The notes beneath the pieces are model-generated. The model saw only the letters and a program-made list of their open reading frames with translations. It did not search any database and was not told the origin of the DNA. A stretch of DNA of 64,000 nt, taken from Janibacter sp. Soil728 (GTDB lineage: Bacteria > Actinomycetota > Actinomycetes > Actinomycetales > Dermatophilaceae). Made by a program: the position numbers and the translations under genes. This document shows positions 51,889 through 59,599 of the stretch, in pieces (position 1 is the first letter of the stretch; each line of letters starts with the position of its first letter). Location: NCBI RefSeq assembly GCF_001428305.1, contig NZ_LMRZ01000007.1:1-64000 (forward strand), given 5' to 3'.

Positions 51889-51938
51889 CACGCTCCTTGA
51901 GATGCGAGCTCGCGCAGCGAGCGAGCCTCGATGGGACC
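51889..51938. repeat. Diverged REP-like palindrome
   Basis: CACGCTCCTTGAGATGCGAG then CTCGCGCAGCGAGCGAGCCT and CGATGGGACC. The centre GCTCGCGCAGCGAGC keeps the palindrome of the family. It fills the gap between the malic enzyme and PqqD-like genes. Confidence 0.7.
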
Positions 51939-51943
51939 TGTGC

Positions 51944-52219
51944 ATGACTCGATGGCGAGTCGCTCCGGGCATCGCTTGGGTGGCGGCCGAGCCTGAGCGC
52001 GTCGCGCTCATCGACACTCGCGACCCGATGGCGCAGCCGATGCACGTGCAGGCTCCCTTCGCAGCCCTGTGGGCCGCCCTGGCGGACGGCCCGGTGACCC
52101 AAGCGGGCCTCGAGGTGATCGCCGCCGACATCGTGGACGAAGGGGAGGCCGCGGACTTCGTCGCCAGCTTCGTCGAGTCCCTCGGTGTCGTGGGTGCGGT
52201 CGAGCAGGTTACGGCGTGA
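51944..52219 (+). CDS. PqqD-like (RiPP recognition element) protein
   Basis: The 91-residue protein has the PqqD fold pattern: WRVAPGIAWVAAEPERVALIDTRDP, AALWAALADGPVTQAGLEVIAADIVDEGEAADFVASFVESLGVVGAV. It is similar in size and layout to stand-alone recognition elements that bind leader peptides. It is coupled to a nucleotidyltransferase-fold gene (GTGA). No precursor peptide, radical SAM or cyclase gene lies beside it. Such pairs also occur in actinobacterial exopolysaccharide loci, and one begins about 2.5 kb away, so a role in polysaccharide export or modification is an alternative. Confidence 0.8.
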   Translation: MTRWRVAPGIAWVAAEPERVALIDTRDPMAQPMHVQAPFAALWAALADGPVTQAGLEVIAADIVDEGEAADFVASFVESLGVVGAVEQVTA

Positions 52220-53064
52220 GCAGCGTCCCGCTGACGCTTGCCGAGGCCGTCCCGCTGGGCACGGTGCACCTCCAGCGACTGCTGGAGGCGGCAGGGATCA
52301 GGTCGCTCGCCATCAAGGGACCGGCCTTCATCGCTCTCGGGGTACGGGCGCCGCGCCACAGCAACGACATCGACCTGATCATCGCCCCCGAGGATCGTGA
52401 GCGGGCGAGTGCGGTCCTGGCGGGTGCCGGGTGGGGGATCATCTCGCACTGGTTCCCTCCTGCCCTGGACGATGTCATCTACTCCACGACCTTCAGCCAC
52501 CGGCAGTTCCCGGCGACGCTCGACCTCCACCACCACTTCACTGGCTTTCTGGCACACGACGCCTTCGACCAGCTCTGGCGCGCACGCACGATGGTGCAGG
52601 TGGGACATCAGGACGTGGTGTGCACGGGACGAGAGCACGCGCTCGTCATCGAGGGGCTCAACTCGATCAAGATGCTTGAGCACGAGCGCCGCCCCGAGGC
52701 CGCGCGGCGTGTCGTCGAGGCCGCGGTTGCGGTCGATGTCGGTGCCGTGGAGGCAGCCGCCATAGCGGTCGGCGCCCGACACACTGCAGCTCCGATCATC
52801 GCGGCACTCGGGGGCCCCGACCCGGACCAACCGGCGCCGGACGGCTTCGGCTCCTGGGTGGAGCGGGGCGCCCGCAACAGCGGACGCGACCTCATCTGCG
52901 ATGTCCTGCGCCGGTCTCCACGATCTGCGCCACGGGTGGTGTGGGAGCAGCTGACGCTGGACCCGAAGGTTGCACGCTTCTGGGCCCAGTCCCACGGGGT
53001 GCCGTATCGCAGTCCCCAACAAATCCTGTGGGTCCGGATCCAGCGGATGCTCAAGCGACGCTGA
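52216..53064 (+). CDS. Nucleotidyltransferase-fold family protein
   Basis: The 282-residue protein has the NTP_transf/GrpB-like pattern with KGPAFIALGVRAPRHSNDIDLIIAPEDRERASAVLAGAGW, where the DIDL pair would bind metal. A second acidic residue is likely in LDLHHHF. These proteins appear next to PqqD-like genes in lasso-peptide and exopolysaccharide loci, where their reaction is unknown. Translation is coupled to the PqqD-like gene. Confidence 0.8.
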   Translation: MSSVPLTLAEAVPLGTVHLQRLLEAAGIRSLAIKGPAFIALGVRAPRHSNDIDLIIAPEDRERASAVLAGAGWGIISHWFPPALDDVIYSTTFSHRQFPATLDLHHHFTGFLAHDAFDQLWRARTMVQVGHQDVVCTGREHALVIEGLNSIKMLEHERRPEAARRVVEAAVAVDVGAVEAAAIAVGARHTAAPIIAALGGPDPDQPAPDGFGSWVERGARNSGRDLICDVLRRSPRSAPRVVWEQLTLDPKVARFWAQSHGVPYRSPQQILWVRIQRMLKRR

Positions 53065-53275
53065 CCTCTCGGTCGCTACTCCCTCTCGTTGGGGTGGTGG
53101 GCGTGCACCTCGACGAGCTCCACCGCGAAAGGGTCGAAGTCGTGGATCGCCGCGCGGCTGCGCGTGCTGTGAGGATGTCGTGGGCAAACTCCGTCGGGGC
53201 GCCGTCGCTGAGGAACCTCAGCCCACGGGAAGCGGTCATGCAGGCCGGCCCCGAACGGTCAAGAGTGGCTGCCTG
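53065..53275. other. Intergenic region with short palindrome and a minus-strand protein-like trace
   Basis: The gap between the nucleotidyltransferase and cysN genes contains a perfect 16-bp palindrome (GCTGAGGAACCTCAGC, 53207-53222) and, on the minus strand, an open stretch reading IHDFDPFAVELVEVHAHHPN then ERE and a stop. There is no start codon in that frame, so it may be gene decay. No clear terminator is seen. Confidence 0.4.
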
Positions 53276-54613
53276 TCAGATCGTGTACTCGACCCCGTGT
53301 GTGCTCGAGATCATCCCCGCTCCGACGGTGTTACCGGTCGCCGGATCGATGAGGATGAAGGACCCCGTGGCCCGGTGGGTCGCATACGCGTCGACGGCGA
53401 GCGGCTGGGACAGCCGCAGGGAGACGGTGCCGACCTCGTTGAGGCCCAGCTCGCTGGCCTCGCCGTCCCGCTCGAGGGTGTTGACGTCCAGACGCGCACC
53501 CAAGCCGTCGACGACGGCCTTCACGGTGCGGGTGGTGTGCTTGAGGAGCAGCTTTTGACGGCTGTGGAGCGCGCCGGTCGACATCCAGCAGATTGTGGCG
53601 GTCACCTCTCGGGTGACCTCGGGCGCATGCTCGGCGTCTGCGATGAGGTCACCACGTGAGACATCGACCTCGTCGGCGAGACGCAGGGTGACGGACTGAC
53701 CGCTCACCGCTTGGTCGTGGGTGGCGTCGAGGGTGTCGATGCCGGCGATGGTCGTGCGGACCCCGCTGGGCAGGACGACGATCTCCTGGCCGACGGTGAA
53801 GGTGCCCGCCTCGACCCGACCGGCATATCCCCGGTAGTCGCGGTGCTCGCCCTGCTGCGGACGGATGACGTACTGGACGGGGAAGCGGTCGCCCTTGTCC
53901 TCGAAGAGGTCGGCGTTCTCAGCCGTCTCGAGGTGCTCGAGCAGGCTCGTCCCGGTGTACCAGGGCATGGAGTCGCTGGTCTCGACAACATTGTCGCCGG
54001 CAAGCGCACTGATGGGGAAGGTCGCGACGGCCGGCACCTGGAGCTGCTCGGCGAAGGCGAGGAAGTCGTCACGGATCTGTGTGTAGACGGCCTCGTCGAA
54101 GTCGACGAGGTCCATCTTGTTGACCACGAGGGTGATGTGCGGGACCTGTAGCAGCGACAGGAGCACGGTGTGCCGGCGCGACTGCTCGGTGAGCCCGTGG
54201 CGCGCATCGACGAGGACAAGCCCGAGATCGGCAGTCGAGGCGCCGGTGACCATGTTGCGCGTGTACTGCGCGTGCCCGGGGGTGTCGGCAAGGATGAACT
54301 TGCGCCGGGGAGTCGCGAAGTAGCGGTACGCGACATCGATGGTGATGCCCTGCTCGCGCTCGCTGCGCAGGCCGTCGGTGAGCAGCGCCAGGTCGGTGTG
54401 GTCGTGGCCCTTGGCCTTGCTGGTGGCTTCGACCGCCTCGAGCTGGTCCTCGAAGATGGCCTTGCTGTCCAGCAGCAGCCGCCCTATGAGGGTCGACTTG
54501 CCGTCGTCCACGGACCCGGCCGTCGCAACGCGGAGCAGACCCAGGTCGAGGTTGGTACCGACCGAGGTCGCGGACTGCTCGGGCAGGGGGGTGGTCAGGG
54601 TGTCGGTACTCAT
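53276..54613 (-). CDS. cysN: Sulfate adenylyltransferase subunit 1 (GTPase)
   Basis: The 445-residue EF-Tu-like GTPase has GSVDDGKSTLIGRLL (P-loop), DTPGHAQYTRNM (G3) and NKMDL (G4). It drives APS formation by CysD. The APS kinase domain (CysC) found in fused CysNC proteins is absent. The ATG at 54613 overlaps the cysD stop (TGATG); a longer upstream frame runs through cysD and is not used. Its product with CysD activates sulfate for cysteine synthesis or for sulfated glycans. Confidence 0.96.
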   Translation of the reverse strand: MSTDTLTTPLPEQSATSVGTNLDLGLLRVATAGSVDDGKSTLIGRLLLDSKAIFEDQLEAVEATSKAKGHDHTDLALLTDGLRSEREQGITIDVAYRYFATPRRKFILADTPGHAQYTRNMVTGASTADLGLVLVDARHGLTEQSRRHTVLLSLLQVPHITLVVNKMDLVDFDEAVYTQIRDDFLAFAEQLQVPAVATFPISALAGDNVVETSDSMPWYTGTSLLEHLETAENADLFEDKGDRFPVQYVIRPQQGEHRDYRGYAGRVEAGTFTVGQEIVVLPSGVRTTIAGIDTLDATHDQAVSGQSVTLRLADEVDVSRGDLIADAEHAPEVTREVTATICWMSTGALHSRQKLLLKHTTRTVKAVVDGLGARLDVNTLERDGEASELGLNEVGTVSLRLSQPLAVDAYATHRATGSFILIDPATGNTVGAGMISSTHGVEYTI

Positions 54614-55527
54614 CAGAAGTACCCCTCCTTCTTGCGGTCCTCCATGGCGGCCTCGCTGAATCGGTCGTCGCCACGGGTGGCGCCACGCTCGGTCAGGCGG
54701 GCGATCGAGATCTCGTCGATGATCTCTGTGACGGTTGCGGCCGGAGACTCCACGCACCCGGTGAGCGTCAGGTCGCCGACGGTGCGGAACCGGACGGTCC
54801 GCTCGCTCGCGACCTCACCAGCGCGAAGGGGGTTGTGCTCGCTCTCGGTGAGGAGCATCCCGTCCCGCTCGAAGACGCGTCGCTGGTGCGAGTAGTAGAT
54901 CTCGGGGATGTCGAGCTGCTCCCGGCCGATGTACTGCCAGATGTCGAGCTCGGTCCAGTTGCTCAGCGGGAAGACGCGCATGTGCTCGCCCTCGTGGATA
55001 CGCCCGTTGTAGAGCGACCACAGCTCCGGGCGTTGGTTCTTGGGGTCCCACTGGCCGAAGTCGTCGCGGTGGGAGTAGATGCGCTCCTTGGCGCGCGCCT
55101 TCTCCTCGTCACGCCGTCCGCCGCCGAAGGCAGCGGTGTAGCCGCGCTCCTCGATGGCGTGGAGCAGGGTTCCGATCTGCAGACGGTTGCGCGAGGTCTT
55201 GCCGTCGTCGATGACAATGCCCTGGGCGATCGCCTCGTCGACGGAGGCGACATGCAGGTCGATCCCGAGGCGCTCGACCCAGCGGTCGCGGGTGGCGAGG
55301 ACCTCGGGGAAGTCGAAGCCGGTGTCGACCTGAAGCAGGCCGAACGGGATCTTGGCGGGGGCGAATGCACGCTCGGCGAGCCGGAGCATGACGATCGAGT
55401 CCTTGCCTCCGGAGAACATCAGGACGGGGCGCTCGAACTCTGCGGCGACCTCACGGATGATGTGGATCGACTCGGACTCGAGGACGTCGAGGTGCGTCAG
55501 GGCAGCCTGTGGGGCAGCAGTGGGCAC
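54613..55527 (-). CDS. cysD: Sulfate adenylyltransferase subunit 2
   Basis: The 304-residue ATP sulfurylase subunit has the PP-loop MFSGGKDSIVMLRLAERAF and later the conserved GRRDEEKARAKER and FPLSNWTELDIWQYI. It adenylates sulfate to APS with CysN. It is the first gene of cysDN. An ATAAC-N5-GTTAT inverted repeat lies 34-48 bp upstream. Confidence 0.96.
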   Translation of the reverse strand: MPTAAPQAALTHLDVLESESIHIIREVAAEFERPVLMFSGGKDSIVMLRLAERAFAPAKIPFGLLQVDTGFDFPEVLATRDRWVERLGIDLHVASVDEAIAQGIVIDDGKTSRNRLQIGTLLHAIEERGYTAAFGGGRRDEEKARAKERIYSHRDDFGQWDPKNQRPELWSLYNGRIHEGEHMRVFPLSNWTELDIWQYIGREQLDIPEIYYSHQRRVFERDGMLLTESEHNPLRAGEVASERTVRFRTVGDLTLTGCVESPAATVTEIIDEISIARLTERGATRGDDRFSEAAMEDRKKEGYF

Positions 55528-55560
55528 GGGGAACCTCTCTTCGGACGGGACCCATGGAGC

Positions 55561-55575
55561 ATAACTGGATGTTAT
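55561..55575. promoter_or_regulatory. ATAAC-N5-GTTAT inverted repeat before cysD
   Basis: ATAACTGGATGTTAT is a perfect 5-bp inverted repeat in the promoter region of cysDN. An AT-rich palindrome this close to a GC-rich gene is a plausible sulfur-regulator site. The rest of 55576-55734 should hold the glycosyltransferase promoter; nothing else definite is seen. Confidence 0.5.
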
Positions 55576-55734
55576 GGATGTCCAAACTAGTGCTCAGGTG
55601 TTGGATGGCAGTGTCAGCAGGTGGCACACACCGTTCATGGGCAGCCGGTAGCCTTCGGTGCGCCCGCTCCGGCCGCTGCGGCTCCGTTCCCCAGGCATGC
55701 ATCGGCAACCATCGGTCCTCCAGGAAGGCACGCT

Positions 55735-56955
55735 GTGCGCTCTCACGCGTCGCGAGACGTCTTAGTGCTGTCGCTGTTGCCGCATCCCTTCGCGACGAGG
55801 ACGCGCAAGGCGGCCGAGGCCTACGCCGGTGCGGGTCATCGGGTCAGGTTCCTCGCCCCGCAGCGAGCCGGTCGGACCGTCGACGAGGTCGAAGCAGGGG
55901 TAGTGCGCCACGGGGGCGTCGTCAGCCACCACGTGGTCGTGCCGCGGACAGATCTGGGGAGCTCCGGAGGCGCGCAGCTACGCAACGCATTGCTCAGCTT
56001 CCTCCCCGCGCTGCTGCGGATGATAGTAGTGACGCTGCGCAGCCCTGCGGATGTGGTGCATGTCACTGGCGTGCCCCTAGTCCCGGTTGCGATGCTCCAC
56101 CGAGCGAGGTTCGGCTCTCGGCTGATCATGGATGTGAACGAACGGCCCGCCTCGGTGACAGCCAAGGGATCGCTCTTCGGCACCATCAGCCGGTTCGAGC
56201 CGATTGTCATCCGCGCCGCTGCGCCTCAGGCGTCGCTAGTCACCGTCGTCGCGCCCGGCCATGCCGAAATCCTCCGGTCCACCATGGGGGTGCGCCACGC
56301 GCTCGTCGTGCGCAACGCCCCGCTCGCGGAGTGGCGCACGGAGTGGGTCGACCAACCGGAGGCGCCCCCGCTTCGCGTCGTCACCGTGGGTTCGCTCTTC
56401 CCGGGCCGCGCGCTGGAACTGCTCATCCGGGCAGCGGCGATCGCACGTCGCGAGGGTACGGACCTGCGCGTTGCGATCTTCGGCAGCGGAAGGCCCGACT
56501 ACCTGCAGTCGCTGCGCGATCTCATAGTGAGCGAGGGGGTCGAGGACATCGTCTCGCTCGAAGGGCGGATCGATTCCTCCCAAGTGTCGCAGACGTACAC
56601 GGTAGGTCACGTTGGTCTCGCCCTCTACGAGGGCGCAGACCCTGGCAACGATTCCCTGTCCAACAAGATTATCGAGACGGTGGCGTCAGGTCGGCCCGTA
56701 CTGGCCGGTGACCTCCCCGAGAACCGGGCTTTCATCACCGAGTTCGGGGTCGGTTGGCTCACCGAGGTATCAGCGGAGGCCATCGCCGCTGCGCTGCGCA
56801 ACATCGCCAGCAGGTCGAGCCGCGACGACCTACAGACCCTCGGCCAGCATTGCCATGCCGTGGCGGGGGAGTCGCTCACGTGGGAGAGTGAGTTCGGCAA
56901 GGTATTGGCAGCGGTGGACGGATTCTCGGTGCGGCGTAGCCGATGGGGCCGCTGA
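55735..56955 (+). CDS. Glycosyltransferase family 4-like protein
   Basis: The 406-residue cytoplasmic glycosyltransferase has a GT-B fold. The donor domain has VTVGSLFPGRALELLIRAAAI, VAIFGSGRPDYLQSLRDL and GLALYEGADPGNDSLSNKIIETVASGRPVLAGDLPENRAFI. The start GTG at 55735 is preferred since AGGAAGG lies 6 nt upstream; GTG 55621 is the long alternative. It is followed by a flippase gene (39 bp), so it belongs to the exopolysaccharide locus. The sugar and acceptor are unknown. Confidence 0.85.
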   Translation: MRSHASRDVLVLSLLPHPFATRTRKAAEAYAGAGHRVRFLAPQRAGRTVDEVEAGVVRHGGVVSHHVVVPRTDLGSSGGAQLRNALLSFLPALLRMIVVTLRSPADVVHVTGVPLVPVAMLHRARFGSRLIMDVNERPASVTAKGSLFGTISRFEPIVIRAAAPQASLVTVVAPGHAEILRSTMGVRHALVVRNAPLAEWRTEWVDQPEAPPLRVVTVGSLFPGRALELLIRAAAIARREGTDLRVAIFGSGRPDYLQSLRDLIVSEGVEDIVSLEGRIDSSQVSQTYTVGHVGLALYEGADPGNDSLSNKIIETVASGRPVLAGDLPENRAFITEFGVGWLTEVSAEAIAAALRNIASRSSRDDLQTLGQHCHAVAGESLTWESEFGKVLAAVDGFSVRRSRWGR

Positions 56956-56994
56956 CGCCGTGAAGCCACTTGACACCCGCAAGGCGCCACGATC

Positions 56995-58440
56995 ATGACG
57001 TCGATGCTCCGACCGGTGGACCTGAAGGCCCGGGTATCAGGCCGGACAGGCACACGGGGCGGGCAGGCGCTGGCCAGCCTCGTACTCCAGGGCGGGCTGC
57101 GGTTCCTCGTGAGTTTCCTCGTGGGCCGGTTCACCGGCCCCGCGACCCTCGCCGTGGTCTCGAGCGGCATGTCTCTGGCCAACCTGCTGACGTTGGTGTG
57201 GCCGACGACGACAGGAGAGGCCGCGAGCCGTTTCGTCGCCCGGTCCCGGGGCGAAGGGAGCGACGTCAACGCCGTGGCGGCCTTCCTGGGGCGACGGACG
57301 CTGCTGGCCGCCTTGCCACTCAGCATCCTGTCCATCCCGATCTGGCTACATCTCGGGGGGACCCTCGCTGGCGCTGGCGTCATCGCGCTCCTCGTGGCGT
57401 CCTTCTCGTGCTACTGCTTCGCGAGGGGAGTGCACTATGGAGCGGGCCAGACCTCACGACAACTCAAGTGGGATCTCGTCACGACAACCTCCGCCGTGGC
57501 AGGGGTGCTGCTGGTCCTTCTCTCCGAAGTGCCCACCATCCTCGTGCTGGGTGTCTTGGCCGTCACGTACGGCGTCTACGCGTTGGCCTGCTGGCCCTGG
57601 CAGGCTGGAGGTGGGCTGGGTCCGGCCGCGCGGCGTGAAATCGATGTCTTCGTCGCGTGGGGGTCGTTGGGGACGCTGGCGAGCGCCGGATTCGCCCAGT
57701 TCGCCATGATCGTGGCCGTGGCAGTGGCCGGTCACGCGGAGGCGGGCCAGTTCGCTGCTGCAATGGTGCTTGCCGCACCGGCCGCGATGGTGGCCAACTC
57801 GTTGGCGCAGGTGCTCTTCCCGTCCATGGCCGAGGCCCTCGGAAGGGGTGACACCGAGGCGGTGCGCTGGCAGCTGGATCAGTCGACCAGGGCGCTCACG
57901 GCGATCATGGTGCTCATCTTCGGCGTCGTGGTGATCGGATGCCGGCCCCTCGTGGAGCTGGTGTGGGGGAGCCGCTACGCGGAGGCCGCGCAGGTCGCGC
58001 CGCTCCTCCTGATCCCGGCCATGTGGCGCAGCATCGCCTCACCCAGCCAAGGCGCGATCTCGGTCTCCACGCGGGGCGGAATCGTCTTCTCCAGCCTGGC
58101 CAGCGTGGCCGGTTTCGCGGTGGGCGCGCTGGTGTGGTGGACGATGCCGCAGGGTTGGGGCGTCATGGGTGTCGCCACCGGCTATGCGCTCGGGACGTTG
58201 CTGATCGCGGCAGCCATCTACGTCCGTGCGTGGACCCGAAGCCAGCAGCGTTGGGCCACCAACTCCGTTCTCCTCATCTTGGTCTCCGGGCTCATATGGG
58301 TGATCTCGTGGCAGCTTGCCGAGCGGTCCACCGGCTTTGGGGTGGACCTGCTCGCGGTGGGCGTCTTCGTCGTGACATGGGGCGTACTCCAGCGACGCCA
58401 ACTGGTTTCGCTCTGGACCCGCGTGAGGCGCCGAGGTTGA
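56995..58440 (+). CDS. Polysaccharide flippase (Wzx-like, MOP superfamily)
   Basis: The 481-residue membrane protein has about 12-14 hydrophobic segments in the MOP exporter layout, with GQALASLVLQGGLRFLVSFLVGRFTGPATLAVVSSG at the start and VWGSRYAEAAQVAPLLLIPAMWR in the middle, typical of Wzx-type lipid-linked oligosaccharide flippases. It would translocate undecaprenyl-linked repeat units across the membrane, for use by the polymerase encoded at 59600-61015. It is convergent with the next gene, 20 bp apart. Confidence 0.9.
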   Translation: MTSMLRPVDLKARVSGRTGTRGGQALASLVLQGGLRFLVSFLVGRFTGPATLAVVSSGMSLANLLTLVWPTTTGEAASRFVARSRGEGSDVNAVAAFLGRRTLLAALPLSILSIPIWLHLGGTLAGAGVIALLVASFSCYCFARGVHYGAGQTSRQLKWDLVTTTSAVAGVLLVLLSEVPTILVLGVLAVTYGVYALACWPWQAGGGLGPAARREIDVFVAWGSLGTLASAGFAQFAMIVAVAVAGHAEAGQFAAAMVLAAPAAMVANSLAQVLFPSMAEALGRGDTEAVRWQLDQSTRALTAIMVLIFGVVVIGCRPLVELVWGSRYAEAAQVAPLLLIPAMWRSIASPSQGAISVSTRGGIVFSSLASVAGFAVGALVWWTMPQGWGVMGVATGYALGTLLIAAAIYVRAWTRSQQRWATNSVLLILVSGLIWVISWQLAERSTGFGVDLLAVGVFVVTWGVLQRRQLVSLWTRVRRRG

Positions 58441-58460
58441 CCCCGGCCCAGACCCTATGG

Positions 58461-59597
58461 CTAGCTGGTTAGGCCAAGGGCTGTTCGCTCGCGCTCGGTG
58501 ACAGCGGCCCACGAATACCGACCGGCTTGGGCCCGCAGCTGTTCTCTGTCCACGTCCTCGCCGAGGACGCTGACGATCTTGCGGGCCACGGCTCCCTCCG
58601 GATCCGGCTCGGCCGGCACGACCCAGTCGTCGTGAGCGAGGGCCCGGCGCACACCACCCACATCGGTGGCAACAACCGGGGTCCCCGAGGCCAGGGCTTC
58701 GTTGATGACGGTCGGCCACCCCTCGCTGCGACTCGGGATGACGAGAACAGACGCCCGGCGCATCGCGGCAGCCACCTCCTCCCGGCTCCGGGGGCCCGTG
58801 AATTGCACCGGGAGGTCTGCAGTGGCCGCCCGAAGGTCGCCGTCGAGGCCCCCGACACCGATGACCGTCATCTGGGCAGCTGGCACCTTCGCGTGAACCT
58901 GACGGAAGATCTCGGGTAGGCGGTCGGCTCCCTTGACGGTCGCCAAGCTGCCCACGAAGAGCACCTCGGGTGATCGATCTCTCGGCCCGAGGGCGAAGAG
59001 GTCGAGGTCGACGCCGTTGCCGGTGACCACATCATTGTTCTCGGTGGCGCCCAGCTCGTGCGCCCGGGCCCTCAGGGCGGGACTCACGTACATGACCGAG
59101 TGTGCCTGGCTGATCGTCCATGCGAACTCGCCAGGACGCACCTGCATGCCGAAGTTCACGTCGGACCCGTGGAGGGTCACTGCGAAGGGGACGGCGTGTC
59201 TCTCCGCAAGAACCGCTGCCACGAGCCCGGCTCCGACCTGGTACATGCCGTGCGCGTGAATGACGTCGTGGTCGATCGCGCCAAGGAGCCCCTCGACCTC
59301 GTCCGCGAGGGTCTCCGCCCACGGTCGCAACCTGGTGGAACGGCGCAGCCGTACAAAGCCGATCGGTGAAGCTCTCAGCCCGACGAAGGGCGCTGCACCG
59401 GGCACGGGGTCCTCGACGTCGCGGTCGGTGGACAGCAGCAGTCGTCTCAGTGTTCGCGTCGGACGCAGCCTCAGGTCGACCCGCTCCACGACCTCACCGT
59501 GCGCCTCGTGGGCGGTAACGCGCTCGTCGATGAAGGTCCCGCCCAGTGGCCTGGCCACGGTGGGGAAGACATCGCTGAGGAGAAGAATCTTGGACAT
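58461..59597 (-). CDS. Glycosyltransferase family 4 protein
   Basis: The 378-residue GT-B enzyme has an acceptor domain start KILLLSDVFPTVARPLGGTFI, HDVIHAHGMYQVGAGLVAAVLA and FAVTLHGSDVNF, and the donor motif SVLVIPSRSEGWPTVINEALASGTPVVATDVGG with the E-x7-E pair of GT4 enzymes. It is the last gene of the minus-strand polysaccharide operon and lies 2 bp after the polymerase gene stop. The sugar transferred is unknown; L-FucNAc is one candidate because its synthesis genes are in the same operon. Confidence 0.92.
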   Translation of the reverse strand: MSKILLLSDVFPTVARPLGGTFIDERVTAHEAHGEVVERVDLRLRPTRTLRRLLLSTDRDVEDPVPGAAPFVGLRASPIGFVRLRRSTRLRPWAETLADEVEGLLGAIDHDVIHAHGMYQVGAGLVAAVLAERHAVPFAVTLHGSDVNFGMQVRPGEFAWTISQAHSVMYVSPALRARAHELGATENNDVVTGNGVDLDLFALGPRDRSPEVLFVGSLATVKGADRLPEIFRQVHAKVPAAQMTVIGVGGLDGDLRAATADLPVQFTGPRSREEVAAAMRRASVLVIPSRSEGWPTVINEALASGTPVVATDVGGVRRALAHDDWVVPAEPDPEGAVARKIVSVLGEDVDREQLRAQAGRYSWAAVTERERTALGLTS

Positions 59598-59599
59598 CG

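Noticed and set aside
53051-53239. 62-codon minus-strand frame after the nucleotidyltransferase gene
   Set aside because: It has no recognisable motif, overlaps the preceding gene end, and a different frame in the same DNA looks equally protein-like near its end; no gene was called.
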